Part shown: one piece after another, positions 48,995 to 62,524 of the stretch
How the letters are laid out: every line of letters begins with the position of its first letter
Position numbering within the stretch: the stretch's first letter is position 1
Assembly (NCBI GenBank): GCA_028752905.1
Contig: JAQNBH010000251.1
Span: 580,501-644,500 of the forward strand
Direction of reading: 5' to 3'
From: Cladorhizidae sp. MBARI D1340-BT2
Taxonomy: Eukaryota; Porifera; Demospongiae; Poecilosclerida; Cladorhizidae
DNA length: 64,000 nucleotides
The notes under the pieces: generated by a model
Told to the model about the DNA's origin: nothing
What the model saw: the letters and a program-made list of their open reading frames with translations, nothing else
Database searches by the model: none
Program-made: the position numbers and the translations under genes

Positions 48995-50613
48995 GATATT
49001 TGCCCTAATTTGGTCTATATGTTTCTCATTTTCCCCCGAAAAATCTTGTTTTTTTGCCGTAAAGCTCATAACTTTTCTAAACTTTATCCAAAAAAGATAA
49101 TTTTTATATCACCGAATAGCCCTTCTAATTATCTGTCTTTTGTACGTGCCAAATTTTTGAGTACTCTAAGTATTAGCAAGTTATGGTGATTTGAAGTGGT
49201 AAGGTTTGCGATATTTCCTGGCGTTTACCAGTTGCCAAAGCGGTGGCCTGCCAGTGAAAAACCACTACATTTATTGATAATCTGTTGATATGTTGCAGAT
49301 AAGGGCGTTCTCTATCAGTTGACAAAATCTGGGACTTTGGTCTTGTTAATTAGGGCAGTTATGAATTGTACTCTTACTTGATGGTAAACATGTTAGCTTC
49401 GTAGATTATCCACACTTCACTGAATAGAGTTGATGTATAGCTATTAAGATAGGACTCTCTAAGTGCTCTCTCTTGATACCAAACATCCATATATTCTGCA
49501 CACTTCACTGTAATGGACTTGCAAGATAGGTATCTCTCAGTGTTCTCTATCTTGTGCTAAACATGTTAGCTTCATAGATTCTCTACACTTCAATTAATAG
49601 ACTTGATATATAGCTCTAAAGGTAGGCCTCTCTCTGTTCTCTCTCTTGATACCAAACATCCGTATATTCTGCATACTTCACAGTAATGGACTTGATAGAA
49701 TCACAAGATAGGTTTCTCTCTGCTCTCTCTTGATGCTAAATATGTTAGCTTCATGGATTCTCCAAACTTCATTGATATATAGCTATTAAGACAGGTCTCT
49801 CTCTGTGCTCTCTGTTGATACCAAAAAACATTTATTATGCATACTTCACTGTAATGGACTTGATATGACTCGAAGGATAGGTTTCTCTATGTGTACTCTT
49901 ACTTGATGGTAAACATGTTAGCTTCGTAGATTATCCACACTTCACTGAATAGAGTTGATGTATAGCTATTAAGATAGGACTCTCTTAGTGCTCTCTCTTG
50001 ATACCAAACATCCATATATTCTGCACACTTCACTGTAATGGACTTGCAAGATAGGTATCTCTCAGTGTTCTCTATCTTGTGCTAAACATATTAGCTTCAT
50101 AGATTCTCTACACTTCAATTAATAGACTTGATATATAGCTCTAAAGGTAGGCCTCTCTCTGTTCTCTCTCTTGATACCAAACATCCGTATATTCTGCATA
50201 CTTCACAGTAATGGACTTGATAGAATCACAAGATAGGTTTCTCTCTGCTCTCTCTTGATGCTAAATATGTTAGCTTCATGGATTCTCCAAACTTCATTGA
50301 TATATAGCTATTAAGACAGGTCTCTCTCTGTGCTCTCTGTTGATACCAAAAATCCATTTATTATGCACACTTCACTGTAATGGTCTTGATATGACTCGAA
50401 GGATAGGTTTCTCTATGTGTTCTCTATCTTGATGCTAAACATGTTAGCTTCGTAGATTATCCACACTTCACTGAATAGACTTGATGTAAAGCTATTAAGA
50501 TAGGACTCTCTAAGTGCTCTCTCTTGATACAAACATCCATATATTCTGCACACTTCACTGTAATGGACTTGATATGATTCGAATGATAGGTTTCATTATG
50601 TGTTCTCTATCTT
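48995..50613. repeat. J block, 1,619 bp; last J
   Basis: C has ttcccccgaaaaatc and gggcgttc; first I begins gataccaaaaaac; hybrid 49817-49904; the second D has 'ctcttagtg'; F aaacatattag; I aatggtcttg. Confidence 0.95.
49817..49904 (+). repeat. I/C-tail hybrid junction, copy 5
   Basis: Same join as the other four, with a gatacc head; D follows at 49905. Confidence 0.85.
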
Positions 50614-51706
50614 GATATTTGCCCTAATTTGGTCTATATGTTTCTCATTTTCCCCCCAAAAATCTTGTTTTTTTGCCGTAAAGCTCATAACTTTTCTAAA
50701 CTTTATCCAAAAAAGATAATTTTTATATCATCGGATAGCCCTTCTAATTATCTGTCTTTTGTACGTGCCAAATTTTTGAGTACTCTAAGTATTAGCAAGT
50801 TATGGTGATTTGAAGTGGTAAGGTTTGCGATATTTCCTGGCGTTTACCAGTTGCCAAAGCGGTGGCCTGCCAGTGAAAAACCACTACATTTATTGATAAT
50901 CTGTTGATATGTTGCAGATAAGGGCGTTCTCTATCAGTTGACAAAATCTGGGACTTTGGTCTTGTTAATTAGGGCAGTTATGAATTGTACTCTTACTTGA
51001 TGGTAAACATGTTAGCTTCGTAGATTATCCACACTTCACTGAATAGAGTTGATGTATAGCTATTAAGATAGGACTCTCTAAGTGCTCTCTCTTGATACCA
51101 AACATCCATATATTCTGCACACTTCACTGTAATGGACTTGCAAGATAGGTATCTCTCAGTGTTCTCTATCTTGTGCTAAACATGTTAGCTTCATAGATTC
51201 TCTACACTTCAATTAATAGACTTGATATATAGCTCTAAAGGTAGGCCTCTCTCTGTTCTCTCTCTTGATACCAAACATCCGTATATTCTGCATACTTCAC
51301 AGTAATGGACTTGATAGAATCACAAGATAGGTTTCTCTCTGCTCTCTCTTGATGCTAAATATGTTAGCTTCATGGATTCTCCAAACTTCATTGATATATA
51401 GCTATTAAGACAGGTCTCTCTCTGTGCTCTCTGTTGATACAAAAAAACATTTATTATGCATACTTCACTGTAATGGACTTGATATGACTCGAAGGATAGG
51501 TTTCTCTATGTGTTCTCTATCTTGATGCTAAACATGTTAGCTTCGTAGATTATCCACACTTCACTGAATAGACTTGATGTAAAGCTATTAAGATAGGACT
51601 CTCTAAGTGCTCTCTCTTGATACAAACATCCATATATTCTGCACACTTCACTGTAATGGACTTGATATGATTCGAATGATAGGTTTCATTATGTGTTCTC
51701 TATCTT
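50614..51706. repeat. L block, 1,093 bp
   Basis: C with atcatcgg, as in 45858, and the last gggcgttc of the window (variant base near 50926). Confidence 0.95.
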
Positions 51707-52273
51707 GATATTTGCCCTAATTTGGTCTATATGTTTCTCATTTCCCCCCCAAAAATCTTTTTTTTTTGCCGTAAAGCTCATAACTGTTCTACACTTTACC
51801 CAAAAAAGATAATTTTTATATCACCGGATAGCCCTTCTAATTATCTGTCTTTTGTACGTGCCAAAAGTTTGAGTACTCTAATTATTAGCAAGTTATGGTG
51901 ATTTGAAGTGGTAAGGTTTGCGATATTTCCTGGCGTTTTCCAGTTGCCAAAGCGGTGGCCTGCCAGTGAAAAACCACTACATTTATTGATAATCTGTTGA
52001 CATGTTGCAGATAAGGGCCTTCTCTATCAGTTGACAAAATCTGGGACATGGTCTTGTTAATTAGGGCAGTTATGAATTGTACTCTTACTTGATGCTAAAC
52101 ATGTTAGCTTCGTAGATTATCCACACTTCACTGAATAGACTTGATGTAAAGCTATTAAGATAGGACTCTCTAAGTGCTCTCTCTTGATACAAACATCCAT
52201 ATATTCTGCACACTTCACTGTAATGGACTTGATATGATTCGAATGATAGGTTTCATTATGTGTTCTCTATCTT
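51707..52273. repeat. S block with ordinary A, 567 bp
   Basis: C has a nine-T run (atctttttttttgccg) and ctctaattattag; A taagatagg. Confidence 0.95.
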
Positions 52274-53365
52274 GATATTTGCCCTAATTTGGTCTATATG
52301 TTTCTCATTTCCCCCCCAAAAATCTTGTTTTTTTGCCGTAAAGCTCATAACTTTTCTAAACTTTATCCAAAAAAGATAATTTTATATCACCGGATAGCCC
52401 TTCTAATTATCTGTCTTTTGTACGTGCCAAATTTTTGAGTACTCTAAGTATTAGCAAGTTATGGTGATTTGAAGTGGTAAGGTTTGCGATATTTCCTGGC
52501 GTTTTCCAGTTGCCAAAGCGGTGGCCTGCCAGTGAAAAACCACTACATTTATTGATAATCTGTTGATATGTTGCAGATAAGGGCCTTCTCTATCAGTTGA
52601 CAAAATCTGGGACTTTGGTCTTGTTAATTAGGGCAGTTATGAATTGTACTCTTACTTGATGGTAAACATGTTAGCTTCGTAGATTATCCACACTTCACTG
52701 AATAGAGTTGATGTATAGCTATTAAGATAGGACTCTCTAAGTGCTCTCTCTTGATACCAAACATCCATATATTCTGCACACTTCACTGTAATGGACTTGC
52801 AAGATAGGTATCTCTCAGTGTTCTCTATCTTGTGCTAAACATGTTAGCTTCATAGATTCTCTACACTTCAATTAATAGACTTGATATATAGCTCTAAAGG
52901 TAGGCCTCTCTCTGTTCTCTCTCTTGATACCAAACATCCGTATATTCTGCATACTTCACAGTAATGGACTTGATAGAATCACAAGATAGGTTTCTCTCTG
53001 CTCTCTCTTGATGCTAAATATGTTAGCTTCATGGATTCTCCAAACTTCATTGATATATAGCTATTAAGACAGGTCTCTCTCTGTGCTCTCTGTTGATACA
53101 AAAAAACATTTATTATGCATACTTCACTGTAATGGACTTGATATGACTCGAAGGATAGGTTTCTCTATGTGTTCTCTATCTTGATGCTAAACATGTTAGC
53201 TTCGTAGATTATCCACACTTCACTGAATAGACTTGATGTAAAGCTATTAAGATAGGACTCTCTAAGTGCTCTCTCTTGATACAAACATCCATATATTCTG
53301 CACACTTAACTGTAATGGACTTGATATGATTCGAATGATAGGTTTCATTATGTGTTCTCTATCTT
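52274..53365. repeat. L block, 1,092 bp
   Basis: C with gataattttatatc; gatggt haplotype; B carries 'cacttaactg', the first of five such copies. Confidence 0.95.
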
Positions 53366-53932
53366 GATATTTGCCCTAATTTGGTCTATATGTTTCTCAT
53401 TTCCCCCCCAAAAATCTTGTTTTTTTGCCGTAAAGCTCATAACTGTTCTACACTTTACCCAAAAAAGATAATTTTTATATCACCGGATAGCCCTTCTAAT
53501 TATCTGTCTTTTGTACGTGCCAAAAGTTTGAGTACTCTAATTATTAGCAAGTTATGGTGATTTGAAGTGGTAAGGTTTGCGATATTTCCTGGCGTTTTCC
53601 AGTTGCCAAAGCGGTGGCCTGCCAGTGAAAAACCACTACATTTATTGATAATCTGTTGACATGTTGCAGATAAGGGCCTTCTCTATCAGTTGACAAAATC
53701 TGGGACATGGTCTTGTTAATTAGGGCAGTTATGAATTGTACTCTTACTTGATGCTAAACATGTTAGCTTCGTAGATTATCCACACTTCACTGAATAGACT
53801 TGATGTAAAGCTATTAAGATAGGACTCTCTAAGTGCTCTCTCTTGATACAAACATCCATATATTCTGCACACTTCACTGTAATGGACTTGATATGATTCG
53901 AATGATAGGTTTCATTATGTGTTCTCTATCTT
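53366..53932. repeat. S block with ordinary A, 567 bp
   Basis: C with actgttctacac and ctctaattattag, like 46951. Confidence 0.95.
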
Positions 53933-54842
53933 GATATTTGCCCTAATTTGGTCTATATGTTTCTCATTTCCCCCCCAAAAATCTTGTTTTTTTGCCGTAA
54001 AGCTCATAACTTTTCTAAACTTTATCCAAAAAAGATAATTTTATATCACCGGATAGCCCTTCTAATTATCTGTCTTTTGTACGTGCCAAATTTTTGAGTA
54101 CTCTAAGTATTAGCAAGTTATGGTGATTTGAAGTGGTAAGGTTTGCGATATTTCCTGGCGTTTTCCAGTTGCCAAAGCGGTGGCCTGCCAGTGAAAAACC
54201 ACTACATTTATTGATAATCTGTTGATATGTTGCAGATAAGGGCCTTCTCTATCAGTTGACAAAATCTGGGACTTTGGTCTTGTTAATTAGGGCAGTTATG
54301 AATTGTACTTTTACTTGATGGTAAACATGTTAGCTTCGTAGATTATCCACACTTCACTGAATAGAGTTGATGTATAGCTATTAAGATAGGACTCTCTAAG
54401 TGCTCTCTCTTGATACCAAACATCCATATATTCTGCACACTTCACTGTAATGGACTTGCAAGATAGGTATCTCTCAGTGTTCTCTATCTTGAGCTAAACA
54501 TGTTAGCTTCATAGATTCTCTACACTTCAATTAATAGACTTGATATATAGCTCTAAAGGTAGGCCTCTCTCTGTTCTCTCTCTTGATACCAAACATCCAT
54601 ATATTCTGCATACTTCACAGTAATGGACTTGATAGAATCACAAGATAGGTTTCTCTCTGCTCTCTCTTGATGCTAAATATGTTAGCTTCATGGATTCTCC
54701 AAACTTCATTGATATATAGCTATTAAGACAGGTCTCTCTCTGTGCTCTCTGTTGATACCAAAAACCCATTTATTATGCATACTTCACTGTAATGGACTTG
54801 ATATGATTCGAATGATAGTTTTCATTATGTGTTCTCTATCTT
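53933..54842. repeat. M block, 910 bp
   Basis: C-D-E-F-G-H-I' with F gagct and G catcca, like 47518. C ends gtacttttactt instead of gtactcttactt. Confidence 0.95.
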
Positions 54843-55409
54843 GATATTTGCCCTAATTTGGTCTATATGTTTCTCATTTCCCCCCCAAAAATCTTGTTTT
54901 TTTGCCGTAAAGCTCATAACTGTTCTACACTTTACCCAAAAAAGATAATTTTTATATCACCGGATAGCCCTTCTAATTATCTGTCTTTTGTACGTGCCAA
55001 AAGTTTGAGTACTCTAAGTATTAGCAAGTTATAGTGATTTGAAGTGGTAAGGTTTGCGATATTTCCTGGCGTTTTCCAGTTGCCAAAGCGGTGGCCTGCC
55101 AGTGAAAAACCAATACATTTATTGATAATCTGTTGACATGTTGCAGATAAGGGCCTTCTCTATCAGTTGACAAAATCTGGGACATGGTCTTGTTAATTAG
55201 GGCAGTTATGAATTGTACTCTTACTTGATGCTAAACATGTTAGCTTCGTAGATTATCCACACTTCACTGAATAGACTTGATGTAAAGCTATTAACATAGG
55301 ACTCTCTAAGTGCTCTCTCTTGATACAAACATCCATATATTCTGCACACTTCACTGTAATGGACTTGATATGATTCGAATGATAGGTTTCATTATGTGTT
55401 CTCTATCTT
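54843..55409. repeat. S block, 567 bp
   Basis: C with accaatac, A taacatagg. Confidence 0.95.
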
Positions 55410-56502
55410 GATATTTGCCCTAATTTGGTCTATATGTTTCTCATTTTCCCCCCAAAAATCTTGTTTTTTTGCCGTAAAGCTCATAACTTTTCTAAACTTT
55501 ATCCAAAAAAGATAATTTTTATATCACCGAATAGCCCTTCTAATTATCTGTCTTTTGTACGTGCCAAATTTTTGAGTACTCTAAATATTAGCAAGTTATG
55601 GTGATTTGAAGTGGTAAGGTTTGCGATATTTCCTGGCGTTTACCAGTTGCCAAAGCGGTGGCCTGCCAGTGAAAAACCACTACATTTATTGATAATCTGT
55701 TGATATGTTGCAGATAAGGGCCTTCTCTATCAGTTGACAAAATCTGGGACTTTGGTCTTGTTAATTAGGGCAGTTATGAATTGTACTCTTACTTGATGGT
55801 AAACATGTTAGCTTCGTAGATTATCCACACTTCACTGAATAGAGTTGATGTATAGCTATTAAGATAGGACTCTCTAAGTGCTCTCTCTTGATACCAAACA
55901 TCCATATATTCTGCACACTTCACTGTAATGGACTTGCAAGATAGGTATCTCTCAGTGTTCTCTATCTTGTGCTAAACATGTTAGCTTCATAGATTCTCTA
56001 CACTTCAATTAATAGACTTGATATATAGCTCTAAAGGTAGGCCTCTCTCTGTTCTCTCTCTTGATACCAAACATCCGTATATTCTGCATACTTCACAGTA
56101 ATGGACTTGATAGAATCACAAGATAGGTTTCTCTCTGCTCTCTCTTGATGCTAAATATGTTAGCTTCATGGATTCTCCAAACTTCATTGATATATAGCTA
56201 TTAAGACAGGTCTCTCTCTGTGCTCTCTGTTGATACAAAAAAACATTTATTATGCATACTTCACTGTAATGGACTTGATATGACTCGAAGGATAGGTTTC
56301 TCTATGTGTTCTCTATCTTGATGCTAAACATGTTAGCTTCGTAGATTATCCACACTTCACTGAATAGACTTGATGTAAAGCTATTAAGATAGGACTCTCT
56401 AAGTGCTCTCTCTTGATACAAACATCCATATATTCTGCACACTTAACTGTAATGGACTTGATATGATTCGAATGATAGGTTTCATTATGTGTTCTCTATC
56501 TT
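55410..56502. repeat. L block, 1,093 bp
   Basis: C with caccgaatag and 'ctctaaatattag'; B cttaactg. Confidence 0.95.
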
Positions 56503-57595
56503 GATATTTGCCCTAATTTGGTCTATATGTTTCTCATTTTCCCCCCAAAAATCTTGTTTTTTTGCCGTAAAGCTCATAACTTTTCTAAACTTTATTCAAA
56601 AAAGATAATTTTTATATCACCGAATAGCCCTTCTAATTATCTGTCTTTTGTACGTGCCAAATTTTTGAGTACTCTAAATATTAGCAAGTTATGGTGATTT
56701 GAAGTGGTAAGGTTTGCGATATTTCCTGGCGTTTACCAGTTGCCAAAGCGGTGGCCTGCCAGTGAAAAACCACTACATTTATTGATAATCTGTTGATATG
56801 TTGCAGATAAGGGCCTTCTCTATCAGTTGACAAAATCTGGGACTTTGGTCTTGTTAATTAGGGCAGTTATGAATTGTACTCTTACTTGATGGTAAACATG
56901 TTAGCTTCGTAGATTATCCACACTTCACTGAATAGAGTTGATGTATAGCTATTAAGATAGGACTCTCTAAGTGCTCTCTCTTGATACCAAACATCCATAT
57001 ATTCTGCACACTTCACTGTAATGGACTTGCAAGATAGGTATCTCTCAGTGTTCTCTATCTTGTGCTAAACATGTTAGCTTCATAGATTCTCTACACTTCA
57101 ATTAATAGACTTGATATATAGCTCTAAAGGTAGGCCTCTCTCTGTTATCTCTCTTGATACCAAACATCCGTATATTCTGCATACTTCACAGTAATGGACT
57201 TGATAGAATCACAAGATAGGTTTCTCTCTGCTCTCTCTTGATGCTAAATATGTTAGCTTCATGGATTCTCCAAACTTCATTGATATATAGCTATTAAGAC
57301 AGGTCTCTCTCTGTGCTCTCTGTTGATACAAAAAAACATTTATTATGCATACTTCACTGTAATGGACTTGATATGACTCGAAGGATAGGTTTCTCTATGT
57401 GTTCTCTATCTTGATGCTAAACATGTTAGCTTCGTAGATTATCCACACTTCACTGAATAGACTTGATGTAAAGCTATTAAGATAGGACTCTCTAAGTGCT
57501 CTCTCTTGATACAAACATCCATATATTCTGCACACTTAACTGTAATGGACTTGATATGATTCGAATGATAGGTTTCATTATGTGTTCTCTATCTT
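56503..57595. repeat. L block, 1,093 bp
   Basis: C with 'tttattcaaaaaag' and ctctaaatattag; F tail has 'gttatctctctt'; B cttaactg. Tandem duplicate of the preceding block. Confidence 0.95.
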
Positions 57596-58688
57596 GATAT
57601 TTGCCCTAATTTGGTCTATATGTTTCTCATTTCCCCCCCAAAAATCTTGTTTTTTTGCCGTAAAGCTCATAACTTTTCTAAACTTTATCCAAAAAAGATA
57701 ATTTTTATATCACCGGATAGCCCTTCTAATTATCTGTCTTTTGTACGTGCCAAATTTTTGAGTACTCTAAGTATTAGCAAGTTATGGTGATTTGAAGTGG
57801 TAAGGTTTGCGATATTTCCTGGCGTTTACCAGTTGCCAAAGCGGTGGCCTGCCAGTGAAAAACCACTACATTTATTGATAATCTGTTGATATGTTGCAGA
57901 TAAGGGCCTTCTCTATCAGTTGACAAAATCTGGGACTTTGGTCTTGTTAATTAGGGCAGTTATGAATTGTACTCTTACTTGATGGTAAACATGTTAGCTT
58001 CGTAGATTATCCACACTTCACTGAATAGAGTTGATGTATAGCTATTAAGATAGGACTCTCTAAGTGCTCTCTCTTGATACCAAACATCCATATATTCTGC
58101 ACACTTCACTGTAATGGACTTGCAAGATAGGTATCTCTCAGTGTTCTCTATCTTGTGCTAAACATGTTAGCTTCATAGATTCTCTACACTTCAATTAATA
58201 GACTTGATATATAGCTCTAAAGGTAGGCCTCTCTCTGTTCTCTCTCTTGATACCAAACATCCGTATATTCTGCATACTTCACAGTAATGGACTTGATAGA
58301 ATCACAAGATAGGTTTCTCTCTGCTCTCTCTTGATGCTAAATATGTTAGCTTCATGGATTCTCCAAACTTCATTGATATATAGCTATTAAGACAGGTCTC
58401 TCTCTGTGCTCTCTGTTGATACAAAAAAACATTTATTATGCATACTTCACTGTAATGGACTTGATATGACTCGAAGGATAGGTTTCTCTATGTGTTCTCT
58501 ATCTTGATGCTAAACATGTTAGCTTCGTAGATTATCCACACTTCACTGAATAGACTTGATGTAAAGCTATTAAGATAGGACTCTCTAAGTGCTCTCTCTT
58601 GATACAAACATCCATATATTCTGCACACTTAACTGTAATGGACTTGATATGATTCGAATGATAGGTTTCATTATGTGTTCTCTATCTT
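57596..58688. repeat. L block, 1,093 bp
   Basis: C with caccggatag and gtttaccag; B cttaactg. Confidence 0.95.
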
Positions 58689-59783
58689 GATATTTGCCCT
58701 AATTTGGTCTATATGTTTCTCATTTCCCCCCCAAAAATCTTGTTTTTTTGCCGTAAAGCTCATAACTTTTCTAAACTTTATCCAAAAAAGATAATTTTTA
58801 TATCACCGGATAGCCCTTCTAATTATCTGTCTTTTGTACGTGCCAAATTTTTGAGTACTCTAAGTATTAGCAAGTTATGGTGATTTGAAGTGGTAAGGTT
58901 TGCGATATTTCCTGGCGTTTTCCAGTTGCCAAAGCGGTGGCCTGCCAGTGAAAAACCACTACATTTATTGATAATCTGTTGATATGTTGCAGATAAGGGC
59001 CTTCTCTATCAGTTGACAAAATCTGGGACTTTGGTCTTGTTAATTAGGGCAGTTATGAATTGTACTCTTACTTGATGGTAAACATGTTAGCTTCGTAGAT
59101 TATCCACACTTCACTGAATAGAGTTGATGTATAGCTATTAAGATAGGACTCTCTAAGTGCTCTCTCTTGATACCAAACATCCATATATTCTGCACACTTC
59201 ACTGTAATGGACTTGCAAGATAGGTATCTCTCAGTGTTCTCTATCTTGTGCTAAACATGTTAGCTTCATAGATTCTCTACACTTCAATTAATAGACTTGA
59301 TATATAGCTCTAAAGGTAGGCCTCTCTCTGTTCTCTCTCTTGATACCAAACATCCGTATATTCTGCATACTTCACAGTAATGGACTTGATAGAATCACAA
59401 GATAGGTTTCTCTCTGCTCTCTCTTGATGCTAAATATGTTAGCTTCATGGATTCTCCAAACTTCATTGATATATAGCTATTAAGACAGGTCTCTCTCTGT
59501 GCTCTCTGTTGATACAAAAAAACATTTATTATGCATACTTCACTGTAATGGACTTGATATGACTCGAATGATAGGTTTCTCTATGTGTTCTCTATCTTGA
59601 TGCTAGACAGGTTAGCTTCATAGATTCTCCACACTTCACTGAATAAACTTGATATATATCTATTAAGATTGGTCTCTCCCTGTGCTCTCTGTTGATATCA
59701 AACATCCATAATATTCTGCAAACTTCACTGTAATGGACTTGATATGATTCGAATGATAGGTTTCATTATGTGTTCTCTATCTT
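58689..59783. repeat. L* block ending in A*-B*, 1,095 bp
   Basis: C with gttttccag and gatatgttg; A* 59599-59693 and B* 59694-59783 replace A and B. Fourth in a run of L blocks. Confidence 0.95.
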
Positions 59784-60167
59784 GATATTTGCCCTAATTT
59801 GGTCTATATGTTTCTCATTTTTCCCACAAAAATCTTTTTTTTTGGCCGTAAATCTCATAACTTTGCTACACTTTACTCAAAAAAGATAATTTTATATCAC
59901 CGGATAGCCCTTCTAATTATCTGTCTTTTGTATGTGCCAAAATTTTGAGTACTCTAAGTATTAGCAAGTTATGGTGATTTGAAGTGGTAAGGTTTGCGAT
60001 ATTTCCTGGCGTTTTCCAGTTGCCAAAGCGGTGGCCTGCCAGTGAAAAACCACTACATTTATTGATAATCTGTTGACATGTTGGAGATAAGGGCATTCTC
60101 TATCAGATGACAAAATCTGGGACTTTGGTCTTGTTAATTAGGGCAGTTATGAATTGTACTCTTACTT
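59599..60167. repeat. Divergent A*-B*-C* segment, copy 3
   Basis: Same private variants as copies 1 and 2 but about 41 kb away. C* (59784-60167) adds gataattttatatc, gtatgtgcc and cagatgac, so it has diverged further or recombined. Confidence 0.9.
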
Positions 60168-60876
60168 GATGCTAAACATGTTAGCTTCGTAGATTATCCA
60201 CACTTCACTGAATAGACTTGATGTATAGCTATTAAGATAGGACTCTCTAAGTGCTCTCTCTTGATATCAAACATCCATATATTCTGCACACTTCACTGTA
60301 ATGGACTTGCAAGATAGGTATCTCTCAGTGTTCTCTATCTTGAGCTAAACATGTTAGCTTCATAGATTCTCTACACTTCAATTAATAGACTTGATATATA
60401 GCTCTAAAGGTAGTCCTCTCTCTGTTCTCTCTCTTGATACCAAACATCTGTATATTGTGCATACTTCACAGTAATGGACTTGATAGAATCACAAGATAGG
60501 TTTCTCTCTGCTCTCTCTTGATGCTAAATATGTAAGCTTCATGGATTCTCCAAACTTCATTGATATATAGCTATTAAGACAGGTCTCTCTCTGTGCTCTC
60601 TGTTGGTACCAAAAATCCATTTATTATGCACACTTCACTGTAATGGACTTGATATGACTCGAAGGATAGGTTTCTCTGTGTGTTCTCTATCTTGATGCTA
60701 AACATGTTAGCTTCGTAGATTATCCACACTTCACTGAATAGACTTGATGTAAAGCTATTAATATAGGACTCTCTAAGTGCTCTCTCTTGATACAAACATC
60801 CATATATTCTGCACACTTCACTGTAATGGACTTGATATGATTCGAATGATAGGTTTCATTATGTGTTCTCTATCTT
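59784..60876. repeat. L block starting with C*, 1,093 bp
   Basis: C* then gatgct-gatatc-gagct-catctg-gtaag-ggtacc, with 'tattgtgcat' in G, 'tctctgtgtg' in I and 'attaatatagg' in A. Confidence 0.95.
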
Positions 60877-61443
60877 GATATTTGCCCTAATTTGGTCTAT
60901 ATGTTTCTCATTTCCCCCCCAAAAATCTTGTTTTTTTGCCGTAAAGCTCATAACTGTTTTACACTTTACCCCAAAAAGATAATTTTTATATCACCGGATA
61001 GCCCTTCTAATTATCTGTCTTTTATACGTGCCAAAAGTTTGAGTACTCTAAGTATTAGCAAGTTATGATGATTTGAAGTGGTAAGGTTTGCGATATTTCC
61101 TGGCGTTTTCCAGTTGCCAAAGCGGTGGCCTGCCAGTGAAAAACCACTACATTTATTGATAATCTGTTGACATATTGCAGATAAGGGCCTTCTCTATCAG
61201 TTGACAAAATCTGGGACATGGTCTTGTTAATTAGGGCAGTTATGAATTGTACTCTTACTTGATGCTAAACATGTTAGCTTCGTAGATTATCCACACTTCA
61301 CTGAATAGACTTGATGTAAAGCTATTAAGATAGGACTCTCTAAGTGCTCTTTCTTGATACAAACATCCATATATTCTGCACACTTCACTGTAATGGACTT
61401 GATATGATTCGAATGATAGGTTTCATTATGTGTTCTCTATCTT
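60877..61443. repeat. S block with ordinary A, 567 bp
   Basis: C with actgttttacac, accccaaaaag, 'tttatacgtg' and 'gacatattgc'; A taagatagg. Confidence 0.95.
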
Positions 61444-62524
61444 GATATTTGCCCTAATTTGGTCTATATGTTTCTCATTTCCCCCCAAAAAATCTTGTTT
61501 TTTTGCCGTAAAGCTCATAACTTTTCTAAACTTTATCCAAAAAAGATAATTTTTATATCACCGGATAGCCCTTCTAATTATCTGTCTTTTGTATGTGCCA
61601 AAATTTTGAGTACTCTAAGTATTAGCAAGTTATGGTGATTTGAAGTGGTAAGGTTTGCGATATTTCCTGGCGTTTTCCAGTTGCCAAAGCGGTGGCCTGC
61701 CAGTGAAAAACCACTACATTTATTGATAATCTGTTGATATGTTGCAGATAAGGGCCTTCTCTATCAGTTGACAAAATCTGGGACTTTGGTCTTGTTAATT
61801 AGGGCAGTTATGAATTGTACTCTTACTTGATGGTAAACATGTTAGCTTCGTAGATTATCCACACTTCACTGAATAGAGTTGATGTATAGCTATTAAGATA
61901 GGACTCTCTAAGTGCTCTCTCTTGATACCAAACATCCATATATTCTGCACACTTCACTGTAATGGACTTGCAAGATAGGTATCTCTCAGTGTTCTCTATC
62001 TTGTGCTAAACATATTAGCTTCATAGATTCTCTACACTTCAATTAATAGACTTGATATATAGCTCTAAAGGTAGGCCTCTCTCTGTTCTCTCTCTTGATA
62101 TATTCTGCATACTTCACAGTAATGGACTTGATAGAATCACAAGATAGGTTTCTCTCTGCTCTCTCTTGATGCTAAATATGTTAGCTTCATGGATTCTCCA
62201 AACTTCATTGATATATAGCTATTAAGACAGGTCTCTCTCTGTGCTCTCTGTTGATACCAAAAATCCATTTATTATGCACACTTCACTGTAATGGTCTTGA
62301 TATGACTCGAAGGATAGGTTTCTCTATGTGTTCTCTATCTTGATGCTAAACATGTTAGCTTCGTAGATTATCCACACTTCACTGAATAGACTTGATGTAA
62401 AGCTATTAAGATAGGACTCTCTAAGTGCTCTCTCTTGATACAAACATCCATATATTCTGCACACTTCACTGTAATGGACTTGATATGATTCGAATGATAG
62501 GTTTCATTATGTGTTCTCTATCTT
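61444..62524. repeat. L block with a 13-bp deletion in G, 1,081 bp
   Basis: C ccccccaaaaaatc with gtatgtgcc; F aaacatattag and I gataccaaaaatcc with aatggtcttg, the haplotype otherwise seen only in the second half of J blocks. G lacks ccaaacatccgta, with the join at 62100/62101. Confidence 0.95.

Noticed and set aside
60574..60816. 80-residue open frame on the - strand
   Set aside because: It spans the H tail, I, A and part of B, and is open only through local point changes in this copy (for example gtgtg and attaatatagg). Not conserved in equivalent modules.
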